Assembly (NCBI GenBank): GCA_037447655.1 | Contig: JBBHKE010003115.1 | Location: 1-62,000 of the forward strand | DNA: 62,000 bases | Direction of reading: 5' to 3' | From: Zygnema cylindricum | Taxonomy: Eukaryota; Streptophyta; Zygnematophyceae; Zygnematales; Zygnemataceae | Part shown: one piece after another, positions 11,046 to 20,482 of the stretch | Layout: every line of letters starts with the position of its first letter | Position numbering within the stretch: position 1 is the first letter of the stretch | Notes under the pieces: model-generated | The model's input: only the letters and a program-made list of their open reading frames with translations | What the model was told of the DNA's origin: nothing | Databases searched by the model: none | Program-made: the position numbers and the translations under genes

Positions 11046-11889
11046 TGTTGTTTTTAATAAAGATTTAGTCCTCTCTATGCCTCAGCTGTGAGGGAGAGAG
11101 AGTTGTTCAGGACTTAAGTTATTTTTGGTTGAGTTCAGTTCAGTACTTACCAAAATTAGTGTGACAGTGAAGTTGGGAGTTCACGGTTCAGTCACACTTG
11201 GGACACGCGTCGTCACTTGAGAGAAATGCGTGAGTATGTCATCCGTGGACGTACGGAAATTGGGCAAGACCACGGGAATTCGTGAAGTCAATTCTACGGT
11301 CCCAAATCCTCTAATCGGACGATTGACAGCCGCCGCCAACAAATACTGACGAGGCGAGACTAGATCACTATCACTTTTTGTTGTCTGAACTTCGGTGTAA
11401 ATATTTGGTAGAACATAATTTTGTATGTAGTGAATTAGTTGTTTAGTGTTGAGAATGTGGTTTATGACATACCTTCAGTACACAGGTATACTCACAGTAT
11501 TTGTTGTGTTAGAATGTTAGATGTACGGATGGAATGCCTCCGTTCAGCTAAGTGTAGTTTCGGTGTATAGAAGTAGGACTTAGTGAATTTGATTCATTAG
11601 GAACAAATGATATGAAAACTGTACACTCAGTTATATGTAATTTCATTTCTGCATATCTCACAGATATATGAGCGGAATTCATTGAACTTTTGTGTGTGTG
11701 TTCCTTTTTATGTTATCTACATTGTGGTAAATTTTCAGGACCATTGGGGTGTTTTCCTGAAATTTATAGTCTGTCAAAGTTTCTGTTCAGCCATCGGTAT
11801 TTGTGGAGGCTTCCTTTTTTGATTTGTTATACGATGACTACTGCTGCATCTTCTTCATTTTCAGTGCCAGCAGTTGTCTCACAACAACA
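11046..11889 (+). mobile_element. Solo LTR with ATAGC duplication, inside element B
   Basis: It starts TGTTG at 11,046 and ends CAACA at 11,889 (perfect 5-bp terminal inverted repeats, 844 bp). ATAGC flanks it at 11,041-11,045 and 11,890-11,894. The gag sequence of copies C and D reads straight across the site. It is a remnant left by recombination between the two LTRs of a full element. The reading frame that begins at 11,803 takes its first 29 or so residues from this LTR, which is an artefact of the insertion. Confidence 0.9.
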
Positions 11890-11894
11890 ATAGC

Positions 11895-13323
11895 TATCAC
11901 TCTTTTAAGTCTTATCAAGTCTTCGGAAATCTGGGAAATACTAATTCAGATTTATAAGAGTGAGACTATACAGAAGCAGCAGTTAGTAAAACAGGAAATA
12001 GAGGCCTATGTTTATAAAGGCGGTAGCATGATAGAGTTTTGCAATGATATTGCTGCATTATATGTTGAGCTTGCTAGTGCGGGATATGTAGAATCTGAGG
12101 AGAGAAAGATTAATACACTAATCATGAAACTCCTAGATGAGGACGAAGACATCATTTACCGTATGCAGGGAATGGATGTCTCCTCATGGACTTGGAGCAT
12201 TACCATGGGGATAATTCTTGTGAGGGAAAGCACTTTGGAGCTTCGTAGGGAAAGTGATAGGGTGACTGCATTTACAGCTGCTGGTGACTGGCGGAAGCGT
12301 GATGTGAGGAATGGCGGTGACGAGCGGAAGCGTGATGAGAGGAAGAAAGATAAAGGTAAACCTTATTGGAACTTTGGTGGAAAGAGAGGGAGAAGAAAAG
12401 AAAGGGGAGCTTTGAAAAAAGGGGTTTGCTTCGCTTGTAGTAAACCGGGTCACTATATGGAGGAGTGTCCTTATTTCGAAGAACTTAGAAGGTGGTATAT
12501 GAAAGAGGAGGAAGTAGGGGAAGAGGAGAAAGAGGATGAAGAAATTTTGGAGCTTCTTCACATCGGTAGAATGGAAAAGAGAGAAAAGTACACAGAAATT
12601 CCACGAAGGCAACAATGTGCTTTTGGAGGTATAAGGGGAGTAAAGAGAGAGGAGGTGCTTGAGGATGTTGACGAGTGTAAAGTGTATGACTTAGAAATTA
12701 GAAAGTCAGATCTAGGATCCACAAGTGAAAACGGGAAAGATAAAATTAATGAGGTTAATTTTATAGACAATTTGGAAACAGAAAACTGGTTGGAAAGAGA
12801 GACTTCAACGGATTCCGAGGAAAGGGGAGAAGTGAAACAAGAAAGATTCTTAAAGGATAGGGGAGAAGTGGAATATTTAACGAAAGGTTTAGGGGAGGAG
12901 AAATATTTATTGGGAATAAATTTAGAAAGTGAGAGTGGAAGGAAATCCATGGGAGAGAGTGAGGAAAATTCAGTTTTTCGGGGTAATGGGTTTGACATCA
13001 CTAAAGGAAGTGATGGTATTTATGGAGGTGTGCCTGTAAAAGGGTTAACATCTGGGTGTATGTTGCAAATTGGAGATGGGCCTAGCAGTTTGAATTGCAA
13101 GAGGGAAATCGGATTTAGTGTGGATGGAAAAGAGATGAGATGGATAAAAACTTTGCTCGGATTTATGAAAAGTGGGATGCTAAATAAAATGTGTGATGCA
13201 ATTATTTCGGTTCATCTAATGCACTGTTTCAAGTACGAGAGTATTTTCTTAAAGTTTTATGAAAAGAAAGGAAAAGAAATAAAAAGAGAAAGAGGGAAAG
13301 AGAGTGTGTGTTTATTTGTGTGA
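11895..13323 (+). CDS. Element B Gag C-terminal half fused to the X tail (open frame)
   Basis: This is an uninterrupted frame of about 475 codons after the solo LTR. In order: the Gag alpha-helical part (KSSEIWEILIQIYKSET, IEFCNDIAALYVELASAGYV), a basic Arg/Lys patch (about 12,290-12,410), a CCHC knuckle CFACSKPGHYMEEC (about 12,430-12,470) that binds RNA, the shared motif IPRRQQCAFGGI (about 12,600), then X. X is an acidic region rich in Glu, Lys, Asp and Ser (about 12,640-12,960), followed by a conserved end with VPVKGLTSG (13,027 onwards), a RWIKTLLGFMKSGMLNKMCD block (about 13,140-13,200) and a Lys/Arg-rich tail. No protease or polymerase motif is present. The function of X is unknown; conservation in four copies suggests it mattered while the family moved. 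Confidence 0.75.
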
Positions 13324-13361
13324 GGGAGTCGAAAGGAAAATAGACTAGAAAATAAGGGGAG

Positions 13362-14534
13362 TGTTGATATTTGAGTATTTTTTAGGTCTGTATTATAATA
13401 AGAAAAAGGTAGAGGCGGTCTACCTCTAACTCCCTTCACCAAGTCCCCACACTTGTTGTAGTCACTGAAGGTTGGGTAGGTTGATAGGGCCATGGCTGCC
13501 TAAAGCTTTGTAGCAGACAGGTAGCAAAAAATAGATGGGTTTACCAAAAGTATTGATAGCCCCACGAATTGATCCTGGTACCTACCGTCCGTCAATATAG
13601 CCGTTAGCTTTGTCTGTTTAGTCTAGGACTAGTGCTATGACATAAATGGTTTGATAATTATATAAATCTGTACGCGTAGACGAATTCATTTAACGGCGCG
13701 AATAGATTCTTTGTATATAGATACAGTTTAGAGTAGTACGGTTTACGGTACTTCACGAAACTAATACAATGCATTTGTTTCGACAGCGAAAGAAATACCC
13801 CGCACATATTTTCGACGGGGAGAATTGAATGCTGGATTTAATCGACGGCCGTGGTACGAGTCGAGATTCCGGAATGGTCGCCTTGGCGTTTTCTGATGCC
13901 GCCACTCTCGATGAAACGTGGAAATGCGCTAAAGGATTGCGGAATCTCCGGAACGCAAGATAACGAGTTTAATGTGACATCTGTCACATGTATGGTCATG
14001 TCGTACAGTTGCCATAAAGAAAGTACTCCAGCGCCAGTACTTTTTTGTACGGTACAGTCCTATGATTGGCTCCGTACTTCAAAAGAAGGGGTTTAGAGAG
14101 GGGTTTTAGGACTTAAAATATTTTTGGTAGGTAGTTGCCTCTCCTAGAGAGCACCTTGTATAAATGGTAAACTTTGGCGAGCCATAACTATCAACTCAGT
14201 TGACCAATTTCATTGATTCTTTTTGCTGCGGACTTAGGGGAGTCCAAGCTACATAGGGGTGTAATCGGTCAGAGTTTTTGCCTGCCTGAGTGGCTGCATT
14301 TCTTAGGGAAAGTCAAAGTGAGTGAATATGTCCAAATCTCATATTCTAACTTTGCATTATGTGGTGGAACTGAGCACACAGAAAGTGTTATTTCACAAGG
14401 GTGAGGCTATATTGGGGTTGTGATTGTAAAGGGGTTAGTCATTTGGGTTTATATCAAGTTGGAGTCGACACTATCTAGATTAGCTTTCTTTGGACCTGCG
14501 AATTCTGTGTGGCAATGGAGCCCATAGAATTTCA
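13362..14534 (+). repeat. Element B 3' LTR
   Basis: It is the same length as the 5' LTR and starts TGTTGATATTTGAG after the AATAAGGGGAG tract. It ends ATGGAGCCCATAGAATTTCA and is followed by unrelated CACCGCGC. Because this copy ends after AATTTCA, it fixes the LTR end inside what reads as the beginning of gag. Confidence 0.8.
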
Positions 14535-14767
14535 CACCGCGCATGTGTTTTAAAGATAAGGCTGAAAATGACTTTTTTTGTCGTCGGGTGGGTCGAAAAA
14601 CAGAAGATGACAAATTTTCATACATCCTAAGTTCGAGGGTGATGCAACTTTTACTCTACAAATTTGCGATTCCTTCGTATGGTTAGAACTTAGGCAGTAC
14701 GGCGCTAAGTTTTACAGGAAAACGACAGAGAAAAACCCTTACTTATGCATATGGGGACACTCCCTAT
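14535..14767. other. Right flank of the insertion carrying B
   Basis: This is unique sequence between the B 3' LTR and the middle piece of the Y LTR. It ends GGGGACACTCCCTAT, which may pair with the left flank start at 8898. No gene is seen. Confidence 0.35.
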
Positions 14768-14982
14768 GTCATTTGTGGTCCCAACGTGAATCGCGTCCTT
14801 AAAAAGTGTTAGCCTCCAAATATATCGGCAGATGCTGTCTGTACTTCAAATGTACCATGAACAAATCGTGCCTCTTCAATCGTGTCTGTACCAAGACTTC
14901 GTCCTTCACCATAAATGCTGGTAAGTAATGCATAGTCCACTTGCAAAATATGGCTTGTTGTATTGGTGACTTAACTTTTCTA
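14768..14982 (-). repeat. Element Y 5' LTR, middle piece
   Basis: It matches 4186-4440 (GTCATTTGTGGTCCC..., CTTCGTCCTTCACCATAAAT..., ATTGGTGACTTAACTTTTCT) with a single copy of the 37-bp unit. It stops abruptly where the copia reverse transcriptase begins. Confidence 0.7.
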
Positions 14983-16531
14983 TTGATCAAAAACAAAACT
15001 TGGACCTTAGTGGAACGCCCATTAGAGAAAAACATTGTGGGGTGTAAATGGGTCTTTAAAATTAAGAGGAAATCAAATGGGTCAGTGGAAAGGTATAGAG
15101 CGAGGTTAGTTGCTAAAGGGTATTCTCAAGAAGAGGGGGTTGATTACACTGAGACTTTCTCACCAGTATAGAAGTTTAATAGTTTCAAAAGTTTAATTGC
15201 CTTAGGGGCAGTAGAGGGAATGCAGATGCATCAACTAGATATCAAAACTGCATTTCTTAATGGGGATTTAGAGGAAGATGTCTACATGGAGCAACCAGAG
15301 GGTATGATAGGATCAGGAAAAGAACACATGGTGTGTAAACTACACAAATCTATATATGGTCTAAAACAAAGTCCTAGGTGTTGGAACATTAAACTTGACA
15401 CCGAAATGAGAAAAGTGGGCTATGAGAGATGTCACACAGATAGGGCAGTTTACACTATTGGGGAAGACAAAAATTTAGTGATTGTCTCAGTTTATGTCGA
15501 TGACATAAGTGTGATTGGTTACCTGTCATCCGAGATTGAAAAGGTCAAACGGTTAATGAATAGCAAATTTGAAACGACTGATCTTGGAGAGTTAAGTTAC
15601 CTTCTTGGTATAGAAATAAAAAATGATGCTTATACAGTTTCCATGAATCAACAAAAATATGCAAAAGAAGTATTAAAACGTTTTGGTATGGAAGATTGTA
15701 TTCCCGTATTAGCACCCTTAGATCCAAGTCAAAAGCTTACAAAGGAAATGGGTCCTAAGTAAGTGTTTGAGAAAGAACAGATGAGGCAAGTCCCTTAGAA
15801 AGAACAGATGAGGCAAGTCCCTTACAAAGAGGTAGTGGGTAGCTTGATGTACTTAATGGTTGGCACACTCCCTGATATAGCTGCAATTGTAGGCTTTGTT
15901 AGTCAATTCATGCAGAACCCAGGTCTACAGCATTGGTATGTTGTTAAACGTATTTTACGTTATGTGAAAGGGACTATAAATTACGGCCTACAATTCTTGA
16001 AAAACACCAGAGACATTGATTTTTCCGGCTATGTTTATGCGGATTGGGGAGGCGACCTCAACAGAAGGAAGAGCACTACCGGCTGGATTTTCACGTGTTC
16101 AAGAGGACCTATAAGTTGGAGTTCGAAGCGTCAATCTTCTGTGGCGTTATCAAGCACGAAGGCAGAATATGTGGCGGCTACTCAAGCAGCAAAAGAAGCT
16201 ATTTGGCTTCGCAACTTTTACTCTGAGATAGGGTTTGAACCCACAGAAGAAACTTTCATTCTCACAGATAATCAGAGTAGCATTGCTTTGATGAAAAATC
16301 CATTTTACCATGCAAGAACAAAACATATAGACATTCAGACACATTTTGTGAGAGAACAAGTTGAAAATAAAGTTTTGAAGTTTGAGTTTGTTAGTTCAGC
16401 TCAACAAGCAGCAGGTTAGTAGACTAAGGCAGCTCCTCGAGATAAAATTGTTGTTTGTAATCAGCTCACAGGAGTTGGTCCTATTTAGTCAGGACATTTG
16501 ATAGTCAGCAGAAAATGACCTAGAGAGGGGG
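14983..16531 (+). pseudogene. Truncated Ty1/copia pol: reverse transcriptase and RNase H
   Basis: It starts mid-pol. Reverse transcriptase: [29 protein letters not shown], then LDIKTAFLNGDLEEDVYM (motif A with Asp), YGLKQSPRCWN, and the catalytic YVDD at about 15,495. RNase H: YADWGG (Asp), SSTKAEYVA (Glu), TDNQSSIALMKN (Asp), and the terminal KHIDIQTHFVREQV. Lesions: a stop after FSPV (15,169-15,171), a stop at 15,760, and a 27-bp tandem duplication at 15,771-15,824 that carries another stop. The enzyme would copy element RNA into DNA. The 5' half (gag, protease, integrase) is missing. A polypurine tract (TAGAGAGGGGG) precedes the LTR at 16,532. Confidence 0.9.
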
Positions 16532-17821
16532 TGTTAAGATTTATGTGTTCATTTTCAGCGAAGGACCAAAAAGTCAAACTTGGTCAAAGTTACGTGAGAG
16601 AGAAGTTACGTGAGAGAGATGTGACGTGGGAAAGAATCAACCGAAGTCTTGTACGGTTGATTAATCGTGAAGGTACATTTCGTAGACGTCAAGTTACGTC
16701 ACGTATACGTCAAGAAATTTGTGAAACTTAGTCACTAACTTGTACCGTACGGCAAGTCAAGTTGTCGCAGATTTTGAGTAAATGTCACGTAGTCAATTAC
16801 GATCGTTGATTAAGGTTACGTAGGTCACATGTTAAGATTGTACTCCTTTGCGTGATACAAAAGTAGCGTAGGACTTACGTCACCTACACATATAAAATGT
16901 ACTCATGCTCACATTGAAAATTAATCAATCAATCTACTTAATGATTCTCTCCACAATTTTTCCCTGCTGCTAATTTTGCACTAAGTGCTTATTTTGTCGT
17001 GGAATTAATCTATCCTCTTTCTTTTTCAGTAATTAAGCTTTGCTTTCTCATATAGAGAATTTTTTTCCTTAGCTTCTTGTCTTGTAATTGATCGATCCTA
17101 TGGCCACTTCTTCAGAATCTCAACAAGGGGGGGAGGGAGTGAAAGACGCAAAGGGAGGGGGAGAGGAAAAGGGAGCGAGAGCAAAAAAGGGAGAGGGAAA
17201 GAGGTGGAGAAGTGAGGATAGGGTAACGGATAGGGAGGGGGGGGGGGAGGAGAAGTGAGGAGAAGGTGAGGGAGAGGGAAAGTGACAGGATGATGGAGAG
17301 GGAAAGGTAGAGGGCGATGGCAAAGGAGTGGGCGAGGGGAAGGGCGAGGACGGTGCTTAGCGAGAGGGACAAAGCGAGGACGAGGGGTGGGAAAAGTAGA
17401 TAGAGAGAGAGGTTGAGATGGAGAGGTAGAGGGAGCAAGTGTGGCGAGGGAGAGGGAGAGTTGTTTATTTAAGCAAGATGGGCCGATCAATACCGAGGAT
17501 TTGGGGTTCACCCACACTCGATGCTTGATAATACTAAGAATAACATTAAATTATATAACAATAGTAATAGGATATACAATAATAGTAATATAATATATAA
17601 GAATTGCAATAGAATATCAATAATAAAACTCAAATACAGACCTGCTACAACTGACCAAGTTTGTGGCGGAATGGTTACCACACTAAAGGCCCTTATTAAT
17701 TAATTTATTTAACATTTGTTTAATTATTTGTTTGTTTCTATTTAGAGGTGCCAGGTGGGCCGCCAAGATTCTCCCTCTTCTGGACAGTCCACTTTACCCT
17801 CATATTTTGCAAATCTTAACA
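16532..17821 (+). repeat. 3' LTR of the truncated copia element
   Basis: It begins TGTTAAGATT at 16,532 right after a polypurine tract and ends AATCTTAACA at 17,821, giving perfect 10-bp inverted ends (1290 bp). A TATA-like CATATAAAATG lies at about 16,890-16,905. A long purine-rich G/A tract lies at 17,126-17,462. It belongs to a different copia lineage from family 1. Confidence 0.85.
17126..17462. repeat. G/A-rich low-complexity tract in the LTR
   Basis: About 335 bases are nearly all G and A on the plus strand (GGGAGGGGG, GAGAGGG words), with many G runs able to form quadruplex or triplex structures. The long minus-strand open frames here (Pro/Leu/Ser-rich) are composition artefacts. Confidence 0.85.
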
Positions 17822-18356
17822 GGAGGTTATTTTCATCAAATTACCAAAGCATCGTATTTATACCAAATTTAGATTTATAGATTTTGTGTAGTTTTTAAGT
17901 TTGTGGTTGAGAATTTGTATAATAGAGTCGAAAATAGGACGAGGTTGTGATTTGTTTAATTCTATATTTGACATTACAATTTTTTTTTTGTTTTTTCTTG
18001 CTTATCACAATGTATATTTTGCTTATTGATTTTTTATGTGAAAAACTAAGATATTTTTTTTGTAAGTATACATAGTAAAAAATTTACCGTTTTTACATAA
18101 TTTATAACATAGTATCGTAGTCGAAAGAAAAACCGTCCCAAAAATGTAGCGAAAAAATTAGATTTGCGAGAGATTAAACATTAATATAAGAGTTTAAACA
18201 TTAATCTAAGAGTTACTTGCAAAATTAGGAAAAAGTCTCTTGAGGGAGGTGTTTGTCGAGGAAAAAAAATATTCGTAAAGAGAGATTGTAAAAAGGTAAA
18301 ATAGTAAAAGGAAGAGGTACACGAAGTGTTTTTTTGCAAAGGGAGATGTACCATTA
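17822..18356. other. AT-rich spacer, no gene seen
   Basis: A+T-rich sequence with homopolymer T runs between the copia LTR and the palindromic elements. I see no coding frame with a recognisable motif. Confidence 0.5.
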
Positions 18357-19022
18357 CACCGCTCATTGTTATTAGTGTTAATAAGTCGCTACTATTTATA
18401 GCAAAAAATCACAACATATAGTTAACAATATTATTTAAAGATGGGGACTACAACCTGCCACGTCTCCTTGCATTAATTAGTATTATCAATTATAATTAAC
18501 ACTACACCGCGAATCGTAATTAGTTTTATTAACGCTAATTCTGTCACCTTGAATTTTGACCCAAAAACCTTAAAAAAAGTAAATAACTCTAAATTTTTTC
18601 TTTACATTATTTAAGGTACTTTTTGAATCAACTTTAACAACTTTAATATAGTGCCATTTTAGATAGTGTGGCGTACGGTCAATGTCTGACCATGCAAATT
18701 TGTACTTTATCAACGAAAAAATTACAAAAATGATTTAATACATGCCGTTATCATGTAACTGAGTTTTCACAAACCGCAAAGTGCAAAATTCATAATGAGG
18801 TGAAATTATATGTTTTATCCTAAAAGATATTCAACGCAGATAATTATCACGGGAAGAAACCCAAATTAGAGTTATTGATAAACTACAGTATTTTTTTTTT
18901 TGAGAAAACGAAAAAACCCAAATTAAAGTTGATAACATTAATTATGTCTTTACTCTAATTATTTATTTACGATAATTACGATTCCCAGTGTAGTAAATGC
19001 TTAACGCTAATAACAATGAGCT
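18357..19022. mobile_element. Outer small inverted-repeat element (MITE-like), interrupted
   Basis: The left end CACCGCTCATTGTTATTAGT (18,357, after TA) mirrors the right end AACGCTAATAACAATGAGC (to about 19,021) with one mismatch over about 21 bp. The last GGTG of the right end is lost. An internal segment at about 18,437-18,475 (ACCTGCCACGTCTCC on one strand) is shared with the intact element at 53,229. It has no transposase and would depend on one elsewhere. Confidence 0.6.
18505..18990. mobile_element. Inner MITE-like element nested in the outer one
   Basis: The left end CACCGCGAATCGTAATTAG and the right end ATAATTACGATTCCCAGTG are inverted copies with a few mismatches, both bounded by TA. 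It lies wholly inside the outer element and is of the same family, so one copy jumped into another. Confidence 0.6.
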
Positions 19023-19256
19023 TTTTAATTTTGTACTTTTCCGGGTACGGGCGGTTACGGGTAGTCGCGAGAAATCATGTTTCGGTTAAGATTTTATTTT
19101 CGTATACACGTTTCCGTTAACGGTTTACAATTTTGGAGCGTGATATAACCTGGTCGGGCATCGGGTACTCAAATTTTGGAAAAAAAAAACGGTCAGTTTT
19201 GGTTGTCTAAAATTTTGACTTTTGCGACCTCTAACCTTTACGTGGGTTCATGACTT

Positions 19257-19509
19257 ATTATGATACATCAAATACTTTGTAATGTTTCACGTCAAATATC
19301 GCGAACTCTCGTCCATTTCGAATGCTAGTTCACGCCACACGTAACTTTAATATTATCTATACAACTACTCCCCCAATCCGCAAATACATTCGAACCTCCA
19401 CTTTAAATTAAGTTAGTACTTACGCATTAAAACTTGCGTCAAGTACGCATGAAACATCGCGTGCGCACAAAATGTCGCATACGCCAGAAACTATCTTTTC
19501 TAAACAACA
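19257..19509 (-). repeat. Element Y 5' LTR, 5'-most piece
   Basis: It matches 4451-4721 (TATGATACATCAAATACTTT..., CGCATACGCC...). On the minus strand it starts TGTTGTTTAGAAAAG at 19,509, immediately followed on the plus strand by CATAT of the host LTR. Confidence 0.7.
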
Positions 19510-20482
19510 CATATATCGTACTTGATAGATATATAAATAATAGAGCGACGACACATACGAAACAAAATGAACATTAAACGTACAGTACCGCATGAAACAC
19601 TGCACCATACGAAATAAACGAAACGACTCTAATTTCAACGGACGAAATCAAATGTCATTTCGCGATCGACAGTTCGTAGAGCAGCCAGAATTTCAACGGT
19701 CAACACGGGACGAGGACCGTAGAATTTCAACGGTCAACATTATTCGGCGCGCAGTGAGGATCAAACGGCCAAAATTGATCGTCGAATTACGAACTAACGG
19801 CAGGCGTAATTGCCGGCATGCGGGAAAGACTTTTTGGCACCACTTCCCCAAAGTGGAGGAAAAGTGACACGTGGCACTATCCTATTGGATGTTGGAGAGG
19901 AAATGGAGAGAACGGCGACGACTTATTTGCCTCGTTGCAGACCGAGAGTGGTGTCGGATATTTCCGTACATTAATTACGGCGGCTACCGTACTTTGTATG
20001 TACATTAAGTAGTGTATGGTTATTTGATTGGTCTAGAAGGTCTATGAGTAGGTTCTTACGACTTAGACATTTTTTTAAAAGCCCTCTCTCCCAAAGGCCA
20101 TCTTTATAAACTCGTTGTCTTTCAACAGCCATAACTTAATGCTCACGGGAGCAAATTCAAAGATTCTTTTTGTTGCAAACTTCGGGGAGTCCAAGCTAAA
20201 CAGGGATGTAGTCGGTCAGAGTAGTAGCTTACGAGGGTGGGAGTGTTTCTAAGGGAAAGTCAAAGTGAGGAATGTTGTCCAAAACACATGTTAAAATTTT
20301 GCATTCTGTCAGGGAACTAAGCACACAGAAAGTCTTCTTTCACAGGGGTTAAGCTATATTGGGGCTCTAACTGACAAGGTGTCACTCATTTGGGTTTGTA
20401 TCAACTTGGAGTCAGCACTATCTAGATAAGCTTCTTTAGATCTGCATTTTTTTTGGGGGGGATTGGAGCCCATAGAATTACA
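19510..20482 (+). repeat. Family-1 LTR, right part (continues 3105-3506)
   Basis: It resumes with CATATATCGTACTTG, matching position 368 onwards of the LTR at 71, and ends AGAATTACA before AGTTATTGCCCACC. It serves as the 3' LTR of copy A and the 5' LTR of copy C. Confidence 0.7.

Larger units (their letters stand above)
9453..14534 (+). mobile_element. Non-autonomous LTR element B (family 1)
   Basis: The 5' LTR 9453-10,625 and the 3' LTR 13,362-14,534 are both 1173 bp and highly similar, starting TGTTGATATT and ending GAATTTCA. The internal region 10,626-13,361 codes for gag and the X tail, ends with a purine tract (AATAAGGGGAG) and has no pol. A solo LTR sits inside. The outer 5-bp flanks (ATATC left, CACCG right) do not match, so the copy may have recombined or lost its duplication. 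Confidence 0.75.
3507..19509 (-). mobile_element. Nested LTR element Y with further insertions
   Basis: On the minus strand its 5' LTR starts TGTTGTTTAG at 19,509 and its 3' LTR ends GACAACA at 3507. CATAT flanks both ends within a family-1 LTR. The 5' LTR is in three pieces (19,509-19,257; 14,982-14,768; 8896-8179; together about 1186 bp) that match, in order, the single 3' LTR at 4721-3507 (1215 bp including a 37-bp internal duplication). The internal part runs from 8178 to 4722 and includes gag, a knuckle and a charged tail. Inserted in it are a solo LTR, a block carrying element B, a truncated copia element and small palindromic elements. The reconstruction rests on reading repeats by eye. 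Confidence 0.65.

Noticed and set aside
11803-11894. N-terminal extension MEASFFDLLYDDY of the long frame in element B
   Set aside because: These codons belong to the solo LTR 11,046-11,889 and are joined to gag only because of the insertion.
12184-13001. Minus-strand frames opposite the gag-X region of B (and of D on the plus strand, 24,194-25,174)
   Set aside because: They are reverse-complement shadows of the Glu/Lys-rich X frame; Ser/Phe/Leu-rich composition, no motifs, and they are broken in sister copies.
17098-17517. Pro/Ser/Leu-rich minus-strand frames
   Set aside because: They lie in the G/A-rich core of a copia LTR; composition alone explains the lack of stops.
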